The translations under genes were made by a program, and so were the position numbers. Shown piece after piece: positions 1-12,159 of a DNA stretch of 64,000 bases. Each line of letters opens with the position of its first letter. Within the stretch, counting starts at the first letter, position 1. This stretch comes from Haliotis asinina. Taxonomy: Eukaryota; Mollusca; Gastropoda; Lepetellida; Haliotidae. The notes under the pieces are model-generated. The model made no database searches. It was given only the letters and a program-made list of their open reading frames with translations, and was not told where the DNA came from. The stretch covers positions 4,333,501 to 4,397,500 of the forward strand of contig NC_090288.1 of NCBI RefSeq assembly GCF_037392515.1. The letters run 5' to 3'.

Positions 1-904
1 CTTCCCGTGCCTGTGACGGAGCTTGCCCATATATTGTGGGTGCTATGCCCAATAAAGAAGTATTAATAACAACCCTACTCTGACTTCAAAATTGTAAAAT
101 GCTGAATATTTCTTTGCTGTTAATGCCTTACTATTGACACATGATAAAAATGTGGTTATGGGTATCTGGAGAAAACAATATTCCTATTCTGACTTCATTC
201 TGTATCTATATAAGTAATCAATGTTCACATGCTCGAAATACAATATGGTATAGACATAAGAAGGTAGTAATGTACTGGTCTGTGATCAAACATACCTGGT
301 TCCACTTAGCAACAATAATACATTGTATATCCTGCACTCAGTTCATTTACCTACACACAGATAAGTAAGTCCTAATGAGCTGTCTTGTACACAATGTTCA
401 TGTTGAAGATGTTCATAAGGTGGCTTCTGGATGAATACACGATCTCCACGGGAGAGACGCACCTACTTTCTTGGTCTGTCATATCTTGCTGTTCCATCCT
501 TAACTTGTGGGTTGTCCATTAGGTGGTTGCTGTATGATGCTCCATTCAAGATGGCAGTGTTGAGGGACCATGTTTGCTTGCAATCTCTTCGTTTTGACGT
601 AGAACTTGGGGGATCATCCTTGATACATGATGTTAATGGTAGGCACATAGAGAGGTTGCAGATTGAATAATAATAACTAAATATCATATAGCCTGGTCAC
701 ATAGTTTTTGGTCAGTAGAAATATTTGACATCGCTGTCCTGAAGTAGACACTATAACAGAAGCATTAACGGCTACAGTCCAGTAGCTATGGTTCTGTAAA
801 TACTTTGGATAGTCGGTTTAATGTTGAAACACCATCACTGTAAATCACTGACAATCACACCATCGGACATTCTTAAGTGGTCGAAATGTGACTGTTAACC
901 TTCC

Positions 905-1012
905 AGCGCCCCTTAGGCCACATGTATACTCCCCAGGGAGCTGAGAATAAACCTTCCGTGTCAGCAGATCCATTAACCGGGGAATGAGATTGTATAGCGC
1001 ACGATGTATGAA
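905..1012 (+). repeat. Fragment of long tRNA-like SINE (family D)
   Basis: The stretch TGTATACTCCCCAGGGAG followed by a TGAGA-rich block matches the 3' half of the full SINE copy at 9553-10128. Only about 100 bases are recognisable and they are diverged; no tail or target duplication is visible. Confidence 0.55.
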
Positions 1013-1734
1013 ACAATATTCTTACTCTTGAAGTACGCGTCTTTCATATTTAAAGAGACAAACAAGCGGATACAAATGTTTTGTGATATCTACGAAAACG
1101 AAAGACAGACTTACATTGACGACATTGATTTGTGGGCTTCTGACCTATAATTAGTCCACAAAAATAATGTCTGAAAAATACAAAGTCAAATGATTGGACA
1201 ATCTACCAAGAAGACAAAATTATGACACATTTGTGAAAGTGAATCACATGTATACACTGACTGTAACAAGGCTACAAATCCGAGTCAACCTAGTTCTGAG
1301 TAAGTGGAGAATATACGAATAAGCAGCTGTCTGCCTAATGCTGATAGCTAATGTTTCATTGTCAAGTGGGTGGAGGTATTCACAGATGCTGTTACCCCCA
1401 TGGACACGACCCTAGCACTAGGTGGTCCCCCATGGACAGTTTAGAGCATGTGATACATTATCGTTAAGTTAAGTGATCGACAGGAGTGCTTGTCTACTCC
1501 CAGTTTAGAAGTCCGAATCAATATAGATTGACCGATGGTCAGGAGAATAGATCTCCCTTTTTCTGGAGCTCTGAACCTGAAGATGATAAACCTGCGACTA
1601 ACTATAAACCTACAAACTCTATTCGGAAAGGGCTAATTTCGATCAGGGCATTATATGTAGCACCGTGTACTATTGGGTTCCATGTATATCAAGAAGTATC
1701 ATATATATATATGGAGAGAGAGAGAGAGAGAAAG

Positions 1735-1812
<78 letters not shown>

Positions 1813-3004
1813 AAAGTATTCTCCACCCATTCACCACAAAACCTTATATCTAAACCCGATGCGGCTAATCCGACAATCATACCATTAAATCAGAATGAGG
1901 CAATCAGAAGTATGTCGAAAAATGACGTCATGTCCTACACGAAGTTTGGCCGTGGATTGATTCAGTCAGTGTCACAATGCTGTTGATGTTTCCCGAGATA
2001 TACAGACATAGACTTTATTATAGATTCCGCATTGATCGGACATGAATGTCGGATGTTTTCGTCCACCATTGTCTCGAGAATGACAGTGACTGGTGCACAG
2101 ACAGGCACTTATCTATAGTTAACTGTCTGTGATCAGGCCTGAGTATTGATGGCGATGGATGCAGCTGAAGTAAAGACAGACGTTTAGCAAAATATATCGT
2201 ACTCTGTATATTGTATTTCACAACAAAACGTTTCTTTCATACATTTTACTTTGTACCGCGGAAACTTTGTATTACAACTGGCTTAACCGGGGTTTTCTTG
2301 CCGTACAACTTAACTCACTGGACTCGAACGGAAAAAGGAAGAGTCCGCGTGTTTGCGTTGCACTTTTCTTACCAATATTTGACTATACATGATCGTTCCA
2401 GATCATTCGTGCACGTGCACACATCCGACACGTGTATCACTGATAGATTTGTTATAGGACAACAAAGACATTTGAACGCTACCTTTTCCTTCCAACCAAT
2501 GTGTATATCTCAATTCAGAATGCCAGAGCAACTAACCACCTTTAACGTTTTGAGACCGGTTTCTAGTCGGACATAACCAGAGAAAATAGAACATGTAAGC
2601 TACGAGACTCACTCACAATAGCTGATGAACTTCATCATTTACTGTGATGTAGTTACTTTAACGACATTAGACTAGAGTGTATTCCTTCACAATACCTTAA
2701 ATGGAAAAGGCTGGTTACCTTCTTACCTTCAAGCCAACAATGTGTACAAAGAAAACAGCAAAACTGGAAACGCTGTCTATATTTATTATACTATCGCACT
2801 TTAAATGATAACTGTGCTCATCTTGTTATTCACTATGTAATCCGATACTTTTGTGCTCTTGAACCACAGCTGGGTGGTTGAAGGAGAATAAAGAAGTTGA
2901 AGAAGTGTAAGTAAGTGTCTTGTTTCTGAGCTACATTTCCGTCTGCCATTCGGACAATATATGAGTAATACACAGAAATACCTCGGTTCACGTGTATTAA
3001 GTTC
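1013..3004. other. No gene recognised
   Basis: Apart from the composite microsatellite at 1713-1809 I see no coding exon, RNA gene or known element here. The 121-residue open frame at 2211-2576 (plus strand) has no recognisable motif and ordinary AT-rich composition, so I treat it as chance. Confidence 0.5.
1713..1809. repeat. Composite microsatellite (GA)n(CA)n(TA)n
   Basis: Three dinucleotide runs abut: GA at about 1713-1731, CA at about 1735-1763 and TA at about 1764-1809. The short open frames across it on both strands are products of the repeats and are not genes. Confidence 0.97.
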
Positions 3005-3135
3005 ACATATGGGGACGGTCTATTGGTTAAAGCGTCCGCTTGTCACGCTGAATACCCGGGTTCGAGTCCCACATGGGCACAATGTGAGATGTCCGCACTG
3101 GTATTGCTGGAATATAGATAAAAGCGACGTAGACT
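3005..3135 (+). repeat. tRNA-like SINE (family A)
   Basis: It has a pol III A-box-like GGTTAAAGCGTCCGCT and a B-box-like GGTTCGAGTCCC spaced as in a tRNA. The non-tRNA body follows, with the family's TATTGCTGGAATAT. It lacks tRNA cloverleaf ends, so it is a SINE and not a tRNA gene. The 3' CTCA tail is degraded. Confidence 0.85.
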
Positions 3136-3414
3136 CATACTTAGTTACTAGTTCACAAATGAATGTTTATACAACTGTGGAAACACTAATAGTTACAACT
3201 GGTTTCAAGGCGTGCTGCTTTCTTTACCATTTCCTTGCTGGGACCAGTTCAGTGAGTGGTTGGTTTGTTGGTTGGTTGGGTAGGTGGGCGGGTGGTTTTG
3301 TCATGGTGTTAAACATTAGTTACCATCACTAGACTTGAAAATATGCAGGTTATGGTCCCTTAAATACCTTGAATATTTTTGGTTGAAATATTAGATTATT
3401 TCCATTCCCTTGTG

Positions 3415-6060
3415 GGAAGTCGCATGAATCAATGAAGCCATGCACCCAGAATACGCAAATGAGTACACAGGCTCAGATGATGATGGTATTTCGTGTCTCG
3501 AGAAAAAGATACTTCACATTATGTCAGACTTCGGAGATGGTGTTAAATTTATAATTATTGATGATTTTAATGCACGGACTGCTGAAGAGCCAGATGTTAT
3601 TTCACATTCTGATACACAACATTTGCCGCTCCAGGAAGACTTTAGAGACGACAGTTTTGACATGAAAAGAGTATCATGTGATAAACAAACAAATAATTTT
3701 GGTAGAAGTCTTCTCAACTTGTGCAAAGTTTTCAGCCTTCATATTACCAATAGAAGGAACCCATGTGATAAACTTGGTAATTTCCCATGTATCACCCATT
3801 CTGGAGCCAACGTCGTTGACTATGTACTGGTATCGAGTGAATGTTTTACTAGAATTCACGACATTATTGCAATACCGAGATCAGAGTCTGATCATCTCCC
3901 TATATCATGTCATCTTAGTGACGTCATCAAGCTTATGACAAGCCATGCTGCGCCTAGTATACCCTTCTTGAAAGTGGCAAGATATATTTACAGCAATAGT
4001 GATAGACAACATTTCACTGATGTGTATACTTCTGACAAAGTGATCTGGATGATCTCGGAATTCCTAGAGTATTTAGATGGTGATATTAACTGTACAGTCA
4101 CCAAACTGTCTAATATTTTTGCTGCTACAGGGAGACAACTCAGACTGACCGTCTTTGATGTGCGAACGACTCTCAAACAACCACCCTGGTTTGATAACGA
4201 TTGCCAACAACTAAGAACCAATAAATATAGATGCTTTCACAGATTTAGGAAAATCAACTGTGACGAATATCGAAGGAAGCACTTAGAATCAAAAAGAGCC
4301 TTAAAAAGTTATGCTGTCTCAAGAAAACTGAATTTGATAAGAAAGAAGCAGACGAGATGGCCTATAAATCAAAACATGGAAATTGCAAAGCATTTTGGAA
4401 AATGATAAAACAAGCATTTCGCACAAGTAATGACTCATGGATTCCAGCCCAGGACTGGCACTGTTACTTTAGGAATCCTAAATTATCTCTGTCTTTGATG
4501 AACATGTTAAATACTTTCTTGAACACCACTCGTGCCAAGACTGTGATGGGTAAGCTAGCCAGGACATCTATCTCGATGAGGAAATTTCCGAAACAGAAAT
4601 CAAAAATGCAATTTCTAAACTGAAAATGGGAAAGCAACTGCTACAGATAGGGTACCTCCGGAAGTTTACAAACTATCATCGGAACTTATAATCCCATATG
4701 TGAGGCTGTTATTTAATAAGGTCCTAGATGAGGGTATGTTCCCATTACTATGGTATATTGGAATGATTTTGCCTGTATTTAAGTCCGGAGATAATCAAAT
4801 TACAGAGGAATTTCCCTACTAAATATCATGAGAAAAGTCTTTACAACAATAATCGAGTCACGACTTAGAAAATGGATTGAAGTTAACGAATGTATATCTG
4901 AATGTCAAGCCAGATTTTGTCCACAATATTCTACTACAGGGCATTTATTTACACCACAGGCATTGTTCCAAATATTTGGGTAAAACAAAAGATCATTCCT
5001 GTTGGTGGATTCATTGACTTAAAAAAGCATTTGACTTTGTAGACAGAGATAAATTATTATATGTGCTCGTGCAACGTCGATGTCATGGAAAGTTATTTAT
5101 CTTACTCAAAAATATGTACCATCAGTGAAGGCTTGTGTTAAAGTTGGTAATTCAAGTAGCTTTTGATACCTCCCGTGAAGTAAGACAAGGATGTATCTTA
5201 AGTCCCGTACTCTTTATTCTGTTTATTAATGAATTTGTACATGTCTTGTATATGTCTTTTAACAGTGGAGTGTTCGTTACTCAGGATATACGAGATCTAC
5301 TGCTACTAATGTTTGCCGACGTATCATCGTATTTCAAAATGGTGGAATTCTGACAAAATCGGAGAGATGGTTGTTCGGTAATTAGCCTATGCATTTTGTT
5401 ACTTACTATAAATATCTTGGAATTGTGTTTGACGATTTTGGGCAAAATTATTTGGGTGTCAAGTGTGAGATCTATTTCACTGAGAAATGGTTTTTCACAT
5501 GTATGGCTAAACCAAAGTGTTGGCGATGTACAGTTATTCATCCTAACCTCCGAACAACGCATCAAAGATATAGTCTACAAGAACTGGCATATAGACGTTT
5601 GCAGCTCAACATTTCTAAAACACTATTCACAATTCAAATACGACCTTCATTTGGAACCGTATATCACTGAATTAAAAAAAAAACAAATACCCAATACGTG
5701 CACACTGCAAATTCCGAATTAAAAGTGTCAGTGATACTGAACGTATTACACCTATTAAAATAGAATGTATTTGCACTGGAAAATGCACAATGCACACACA
5801 CGAACGTACACACACAGATACCTACCTACCTACCTACATACATGCATACATACATGCATATATACATGCACGCAGGCACGCACGCACGCACATACATACA
5901 TACATACATACATACATACATACATACATACATACATACATACATACATACATACATACATACATACATACATACAGCCAGCCTAATTCCATTTTTATGA
6001 AGAGATATTCGCGTATGCGAAACATGCTCTAAATTATTTGGTAAAGAATTTTAAACCACA
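3415..6060 (+). mobile_element. Decayed non-LTR retrotransposon (LINE), EN and RT pieces
   Basis: The longest frame (3440-4405) carries the C-terminal half of an AP endonuclease: IIIDDFNART and, later, SDHLPIS, which contains the catalytic-type SDH. Further on, in shifting frames, come the reverse transcriptase blocks NYRGISLLN, FIDLKKAFDFVDR, REVRQGCILSPVLF and a catalytic-loop remnant FADV where FADD is expected. A post-RT block with KYLGIVFDDFG follows. The 5' end is truncated, since the start of the endonuclease is missing. At least three frame changes separate the blocks and one catalytic Asp has become Val, so the copy is dead. Related sequence may resume after the TACA repeat at 5820-5976, up to about 6060. 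I cannot place the clade by eye. Confidence 0.88.
5820..5976. repeat. (TACA)n microsatellite inside LINE remnant
   Basis: A long run of TACA units, with CCTA and GCAC variants at its left end, lies in the 3' part of the LINE. The threonine/histidine/tyrosine-rich frames across it are repeat products. Confidence 0.97.
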
Positions 6061-8147
6061 AAGCACAATAACTGTAACCACTCTATCGCAGTCAGCATGA
6101 TGTCAAAGCAAGACTCGTCAACAATTCTAATGCCTGCAGATTGCTGGAGAGGCCGTTATGAGTGCATGTGGCTAGCGCTGGTTTTAGACTTACAATACGT
6201 AATGACCCCAAGTTGACTTAACACCGAAATGTCTCCTCCTATGAGATTTCTTTTACATACAAATGAATTGTTATGTGCGAGCGTTATTTGTTGTAGAATA
6301 GTGTAGTAATTGTTTCTGTTAGAATAGTGAAGTTTGAGTTAGAATTGAGTTAGAATTCAGCAGGGGCAATGGCGTGCTCTTATACTAAATGTCATGAGCA
6401 ACTGCGAGTCAAGAGGATCCTGGAACATTCTGTGGATGGAATAATCCAGCGTGTTAAAGCGTGTTAAAGTGAGTATGGTCTTACACCGCATTTATCAATA
6501 TTTAGAATATGTTATATTCGGGATTACACTTCCCTAATAAAGTACAAATTCTAGCACCTAATCGCCAGCACAGCAATTCAGTCTCCTATCCTGCTCAGCC
6601 ACCTGGCAGTTAGATGCCTGACTGGAAGTTGCGGGTTCGAATCCCGGATTGGACCCAGGTAGGCTAACTCCCTACCCCCTCCCCCCACAAGCATGGAATA
6701 GAATGCTCCTGTTGGAAATATCCTATAGATATGGGGCTGGGTTGTGTCTTTGTCATTGAACATCATCTGTTAATTTTCATTCTGGATTCCCCACCAAGAT
6801 CTCTTCCTAACCTTGATCGTGAATTTAATAACCACTATCTTGCCTGCTATAGTTTCTTTAATATTTGTACTGCCACTCTCTATTACGGTTATTATTCCTT
6901 TGCAGTAATTGGTACTGATCAGAAAATAAATATAACATAGAGTCGTTAATTAATTCCTTTGTTATTTTTTGGTTTTCTACTGAATTCATTTATATACCGA
7001 TTTCCACTTATTGTTCCAGATTGGAAAACGAAACGTAACGGAATAGGTATGGCTCTCGTCATCGTATACATAGTCGAAATCGATACGTTACTCTTGTATC
7101 GATGCAAATTCAATGGGAACCCCGTATGAACGGAATTCAACTTTTTGGAAACTACATGTGCGAACCCTTGTTTCAATAAGGTTCAAAATTGTATTTCTTA
7201 AACGATGCTTAACAAGAAATATATGTTTTTCAATTGATTATTTAGTCAAGACTCCATATTTACAAACAACAGCTGTAATACTGCTGAAACATATACATTG
7301 TACTCGTGAAATAGTCAAAATTGTACAATCGAGTATATTTTATGGTAGAGTTATGGATGTGGGGAGGGATTCTGACAGATCTTTAGATTGTACATCTACA
7401 GTCCGGTGTATTTACGTCGACTCGTAGCTTCGACTGTTTTGTCTGTCGGGTTCTTGAATACATGCGTGCACAGAAGCACAGATGTTGAAATCATTCCTGA
7501 TCTGCTGAGAGAGTAATGAGTCCAGGTGTTCGTGAAATGTCTGAGAGTCATTACCTCTGACGAGACCAGCACTGACCGAGAGTCACCCGTCAACCCTACC
7601 TCCCCTGGGGACTGGCCCTGGAGCTGTACGTCCCCTGGTGTTATGCCTCATGATTTTCCAGCGTTGTCGTGAATAGCAGGATAATTCCAGGTTTCGTTTG
7701 AGAACTGTTAGCTAGCTCGTTGTAAATGTGGATCATCTATCATAAGTGAGTGAGTGAGTTACGGAGCAACTCCGCTTCGAATAATAATCTCATCGACGGA
7801 TGATCAATTTAAATTGGAAGGAACGTCATAAGTGACTGAGGTTAAAGCTATGTTCCCTTTTATGTATGGCGATTGTAACACTCGATAAACTATAATTAGG
7901 GCAAGCAAATTCGTACGAATCATCAGCGGATCCCAAAAGGTACGGGACGTCACTCTGCATGCACAATTACATGCCTCCAGAAAGTAGTCATCATGATCGT
8001 GACACATATATACATAACGAGTGAACGTTGAACATGAAAGCTATTCAAATGTGATATTTTAATTGATTTATTCATGAGCAAAAGCGAGATAAAGAGTGCA
8101 AGAAAAAATTATTTTAATATATACGGTATCCATAATTGTACTGTGTA
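6061..8147. other. No gene recognised; one small tRNA-like SINE
   Basis: Apart from the tRNA-like piece near 6580 I find no coding homology. A short GTGAGTGAGTGAG run at about 7745 looks like the end of a SINE whose body is not recognisable. Confidence 0.5.
6580..6660 (+). repeat. tRNA-like SINE fragment (separate family)
   Basis: A B-box-like GGTTCGAATCCC follows an A-box-like tract, but the flanks differ from families A and D. There is no cloverleaf, so it is more likely a SINE head than a tRNA gene. Confidence 0.5.
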
Positions 8148-8535
8148 ATGTGTAGATGGTATCCAAGGTTACATTAATTGTCTATACGGTATCCAAAATC
8201 ACCTTCATTGTGTATACGGTATCCATGGTTACCTTCATTGACCTTCATTGTATATGCGGTATCCAAGATACCTATATTGTCTCTACTTTAACCCAATTTA
8301 GTGTAATTGTGTATACGGTTTCAAAGTTACCTTTGTTGCGCATACGATATCCAAGGTTACCTTCAGTGTGTATACGGTATCCAAGGTTACCTTCAGTGTG
8401 TATACGGTATCCAAGGTTACCTTCAGTGTGTATACGGTATCCAAGGTTACCTTCAGTGTGTATACGGTATCCAAGGTTACCTTCAGTGTGTATACGATAT
8501 CCAAGGTTACCTTCAGTGTGTATACAGTATCGCTT
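8148..8535. repeat. 30-bp minisatellite
   Basis: The unit runs TGTGTATACGGTATCCAAGG then TTACCTTCAG. Units are nearly perfect from about 8365 to 8525 and degenerate on the left. Because 30 is a multiple of three, all frames stay open and give repeated decapeptides; these are not genes. There are no variable spacers, so it is not a CRISPR array. Confidence 0.96.
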
Positions 8536-8545
8536 AGTTTGGTTA

Positions 8546-9444
8546 CATAACATTGGTTGAATTCGTTGAACTTTCAAGTGGTTACACAAGAAACCACAAT
8601 GATCGCATGAACATATTTAGAACACGTCTGTAAATGTCACTGTCAAAGAATATACTTATGTCATGTTTACGCATCCGTTTTATACCAGTGATACATACAT
8701 ACTGTTCGTGTTGTGAATGTTCATGATAATGTTAACATATGTATATTAATCAGAACGGCACTCTTGGGTTTTGGGTCTCCCTATAATCGATGTTGAATGT
8801 TTACCTAATCAGTTACTGAACAACTTGCTGTGAGATGTGAATCGTTGTGAAGTGGTCCCGAGGGTGAATGGTAGTTAGAAATCAATTTCCACAAAACTAT
8901 GAGTTAAATAACTAGGTCCAACCACAACAACAAAATAGATGTGTTTCATGATATTTTCTGATCTCGTCACTTCGGTTATCGCGATTATTTCCTTTGTTAC
9001 CTGAACTACTGGGCGAAGGGGCACGGTATGTGTGAATTTCTTCCTAGTCATTTATCGTATGATTTAAACAGTAGACTCACGGGAAGAATGGTCCTTGCAC
9101 AAAGGAAAATAATAGCGAAATTCGAGGAATTGTTCTAAGCCAGGTAATCCGCGGTAATTAGTCACAAAGGTAAAAGAACATCATACTCCTTTTATAGCCA
9201 GAAATATTGACAACATCATTATTAAAAGGAATTCTAGATTTCTTTAATTGTTACATGTATTGATGCTGCTACTTGAATATCGATTTCACCCATGTCTTTA
9301 GTGAATTACTAGGGCAGAAAATATATATCTGGCGTATCATATACAATCAATGGTCTGTAGTCTTTCTGACATGTTGTCCTAACAGCTTGTAATCCTTATT
9401 ATATGTTGTCCCCATGGTATGGGATCCTTATGGCATGATGGCAT
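8546..9444. other. Unassigned spacer between two blocks of the same minisatellite
   Basis: No gene or known repeat is seen. It separates the 30-bp array on the left from its degenerate continuation at 9445, so it may itself be an insertion. No target duplication was found at its ends. Confidence 0.4.
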
Positions 9445-10090
9445 TTCCATTGGGTATACGGTATCCGAGGTTACGTTCATTGTCTATAAGGTATCCAGAA
9501 TGACCTTCTTTGTGTATGCGGTGACCAAGATTACCTTCATTGTGTATAAGCTTGGCATGGTGGGCGAGCTGGCTAAGGCGCCAGGCTAGTGATTCAGCGA
9601 GGTTGAGGTTTCGGGATCGAACCCACCTGTGACCGGGTGTAAAAACTTTTGAGTCAACTTTGTGTACAGACCCTTTCAGTGTTGTCACAACCCCTAGTGT
9701 ACAGTACACAACCCTGTGCACTTAAAAGAACCCACGAATCCGTTGGTATATGACCAGATGGTGGCCACATGAACACGTGCATACACCTAGTTGCGGGTAC
9801 AGCACCGTGCAGTAAACTTGGACAAAGTGCTGTGACTATGTGTCCCAGTCCACCCAGTTATCAATTGGGTACCTCGTTAGGATGAAAGAGCCACAATAAT
9901 CTCGGTGCGCCTAGTGGCAGCACGAGTTGTATACTCCCCAGGGAGTTGAGATTGAAACACGATGTGCTGTTGAGATTGACATCCAGTGATCGAGGGAAAA
10001 ATACCAGCGCCTTGAGCATGCACTAGTGCGTGACTATATGTGCTATATAAATATCCCATCTATCTATCTATCTATCTATCTATCTCTCTA

Positions 10091-10126
<36 letters not shown>

Positions 10127-10155
10127 TCTATAAGCTATCCAAGGTTGCCCGACAT
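9445..10155. repeat. 30-bp minisatellite remnant, split by a SINE
   Basis: Three to four degenerate units resembling the 8148-8535 array occur at 9445-9552, and the last unit resumes at 10137 with ATCCAAGGTTGCCCG. Removing 9553-10136 (the SINE plus one copy of its TATAAGCT target duplication) restores one continuous unit. Confidence 0.8.
9553..10128 (+). mobile_element. Full-length long tRNA-like SINE (family D) with TATC tail
   Basis: The element has an A-box-like GGCGAGCTGGCTAAGGCGCC and a B-box-like GGGATCGAACCC near its 5' end. A roughly 400-base body contains TATACTCCCCAGGGAGTTG, and the 3' end GTGCTATATAAAT is followed by (TATC)n. It is flanked by an 8-base direct repeat TATAAGCT (9545-9552 and 10129-10136). 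It sits inside a unit of the 30-bp minisatellite, so the array is older than the insertion. Confidence 0.88.
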
Positions 10156-10772
10156 AAACGTTATTCACATTCTGAACATTCTGCACTAATCCAGTCACTA
10201 ATACAGTAGTGTTCTTTCACATATATCGAGGGAAACAAGTAAGGGAACACATGAGGGTACAAGTGTTCCTTTATTCTTTTCTATGTTGTTTCTCAAGCGG
10301 TGCGATACAGGGATTTTGAAGAAACCTTGGGAACATGTACAGTAAGGACTGTTCCTTCATGTGATCCCTAATTTTTCCCTCAATATATTTTACGACATTG
10401 ACAATATCTTCAGGTCAGCAAACACATTGTTTCAGTTTTTACAGTATAACCAGCCTGTCATCATTAGGAATACCTTTTCACTGCAATGTACACGCAAGTG
10501 CTTTTCTGGATTCAGATCGCATCAAAAGTCTTAATGGTTAGTTGCTCTTGGCATTACTTACATTACCAAACCTGTTGGTTGTGAAAGTAGACAGAGAAGA
10601 ATAAACAATTATTTAGGAAGCCCACGGATGGTACTTCAAAATTTTCCTTACCAAAATTGTACAACTTATCAATATATTTCAGGAGATATACTTTTATTAC
10701 AATAAAATCAATGTCGTGGGCGTGGGAGACCAAGTCGTAGAAGTAGCATGTATTGACTGTACAGTAGTAGTG

Positions 10773-10856
<84 letters not shown>

Positions 10857-11821
10857 TGCTTGAGCAAGTAACACTTCATCAGGACGTTCCTGATCCGAAG
10901 ATTTATGTTGGTTTGATTACATCCCGATATGCTAGCATAATACATGAGAAGTCAACTTTGACCCGAAAGTAGACCCGATACGTTTATAATAATTTAGTCC
11001 AACACCCATGTGGCGATGTTAATGAGTCCTAAGAGAAAATTTCGCGATATCCAAAGTACAACACAGCCATAGGAACCAAGCCTTTAGTTCGAGAAAACCG
11101 TTAGTCCGACTAATCAGAGTTCAACACAACGATGGCTGATGTTGTGTGTTGCTGAAATGGTCGTCATAACATGAGGTCAAAAGTAGGACAACGTGAAAGT
11201 TAGATCCACATGATCGAACACTTTATCCGCTAAACAAGCAGAGTTGATCCTAGACTGGCGCCATTTTCTGTCTGACTATCCCTTCTGCAATAATGACATG
11301 ATGTGACATGACAATAATGACATCGCGTGTCATTTTTCAAACAAAAGCCACCATCACTGTTGTATGCAACAAAGACAACCATGGGATCCTTTTAATCAGA
11401 ACGAGTATAGGAATCTAAACCAAGATCCTTAAAGCCCAAGGGACACAACTGCATATCTAATTGTCTTTCACAACTCTGAGTTCAAATTCTATTAATCTCA
11501 CCATGGATGACTATATTCATTCTCTATGCTCTAATAATAGCAAAGACATTCTTAAGGGTGACATGCCTTAGGACAGTACAAGTATGATACCTTGAAATCC
11601 AGTCCAGGATATCAGCCAACGGCTTTCACTGCCCAGAATAGTGTGTGGCTCAGATTTGCGTGTCTATTAGCCCGCCAGGAACATCATGACACAAATATGT
11701 GGAACTGTACCCAGTCAACTGACATAATTCTCAGTGTGAGAAGTGATATTAATCAACCATGGTAGTCATCACTATTGTCAATAATGTCGTCGTTATTGTT
11801 ATTGTCATTGGTGTTTTTGGT
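10156..11821. other. No gene recognised; contains (TAG)n microsatellite
   Basis: The trinucleotide run TAG/AGT at 10763-10857 produces long tyrosine or threonine runs on the minus strand that are not proteins. Elsewhere I see no coding homology. Confidence 0.6.
10763..10857. repeat. (TAG)n microsatellite
   Basis: About 30 uninterrupted trinucleotide units with one TGG variant near the left end. Confidence 0.98.
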
Positions 11822-11908
11822 GAGTGAGTGTGAGTGAGTTTAGTTTGACGCCACACTCAGGTAAATAACGGCGGTCTGTAAATAACTGAGTCTGGACCAG
11901 ACAAGAAT
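11822..11908 (-). repeat. SINE family B, 3' fragment
   Basis: Read on the plus strand, GTGAGTGAGTTTAGTTTGACG is followed by CGGCGGTCTGTAAATAA and GAGTCTGGACCAGACAA, the last third of the family B consensus. I orient the element so that the CTCACTCAC end is 3'. Confidence 0.8.
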
Positions 11909-11944
11909 AGAAAAACAAACACACGTATTTACAAGTGATTAAAA

Positions 11945-12150
11945 GTGTTATTACAATTTACGTAAATATTTATTACATTTTGCCGAAACCAAACGTTATT
12001 ACAATTTACGTCAAGTTTTATTACAATTTGCGTTATTAGAATTTACGTCAATTCTTAATACAATTTACGTTTTCATTACAATTTACGTCAAGGTTATTAC
12101 AATTTGGTGCAAATATTACAATTTGCGTTTCTATTACAATTTGCGTCGTA
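11945..12150. repeat. Irregular array of ATTACAATTTACGT motif
   Basis: About ten copies of ATTACAATTTACGT or ATTACAATTTGCGT occur head to tail with spacing of roughly 15-27 bases, always in the same direction. The spacing is too irregular for a simple slippage array. It might be a terminal region of a DNA transposon, but I see no inverted ends. Confidence 0.75.
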
Positions 12151-12159
12151 ACAGCCCAT

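Noticed and set aside
431-690. Short open frames on both strands near the left edge as exons
   Set aside because: Neither strand shows a recognisable domain or convincing splice sites.
2211-2576. 121-residue plus-strand open frame as a gene
   Set aside because: No motif, no splice context and no similarity I can name; likely chance.
3005-3080. tRNA gene
   Set aside because: A and B boxes are present, but the acceptor stem does not pair and the same sequence recurs with a SINE body and tail elsewhere.
8148-8535. Regular 30-bp repeats resembling a CRISPR array
   Set aside because: Repeats abut with no unique spacers, the surroundings are eukaryotic and there are no cas genes; it is a minisatellite.
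10563-10945. Minus-strand frames with long Tyr or Thr runs
   Set aside because: They translate the (TAG)n microsatellite and have no protein-like sequence beyond it.
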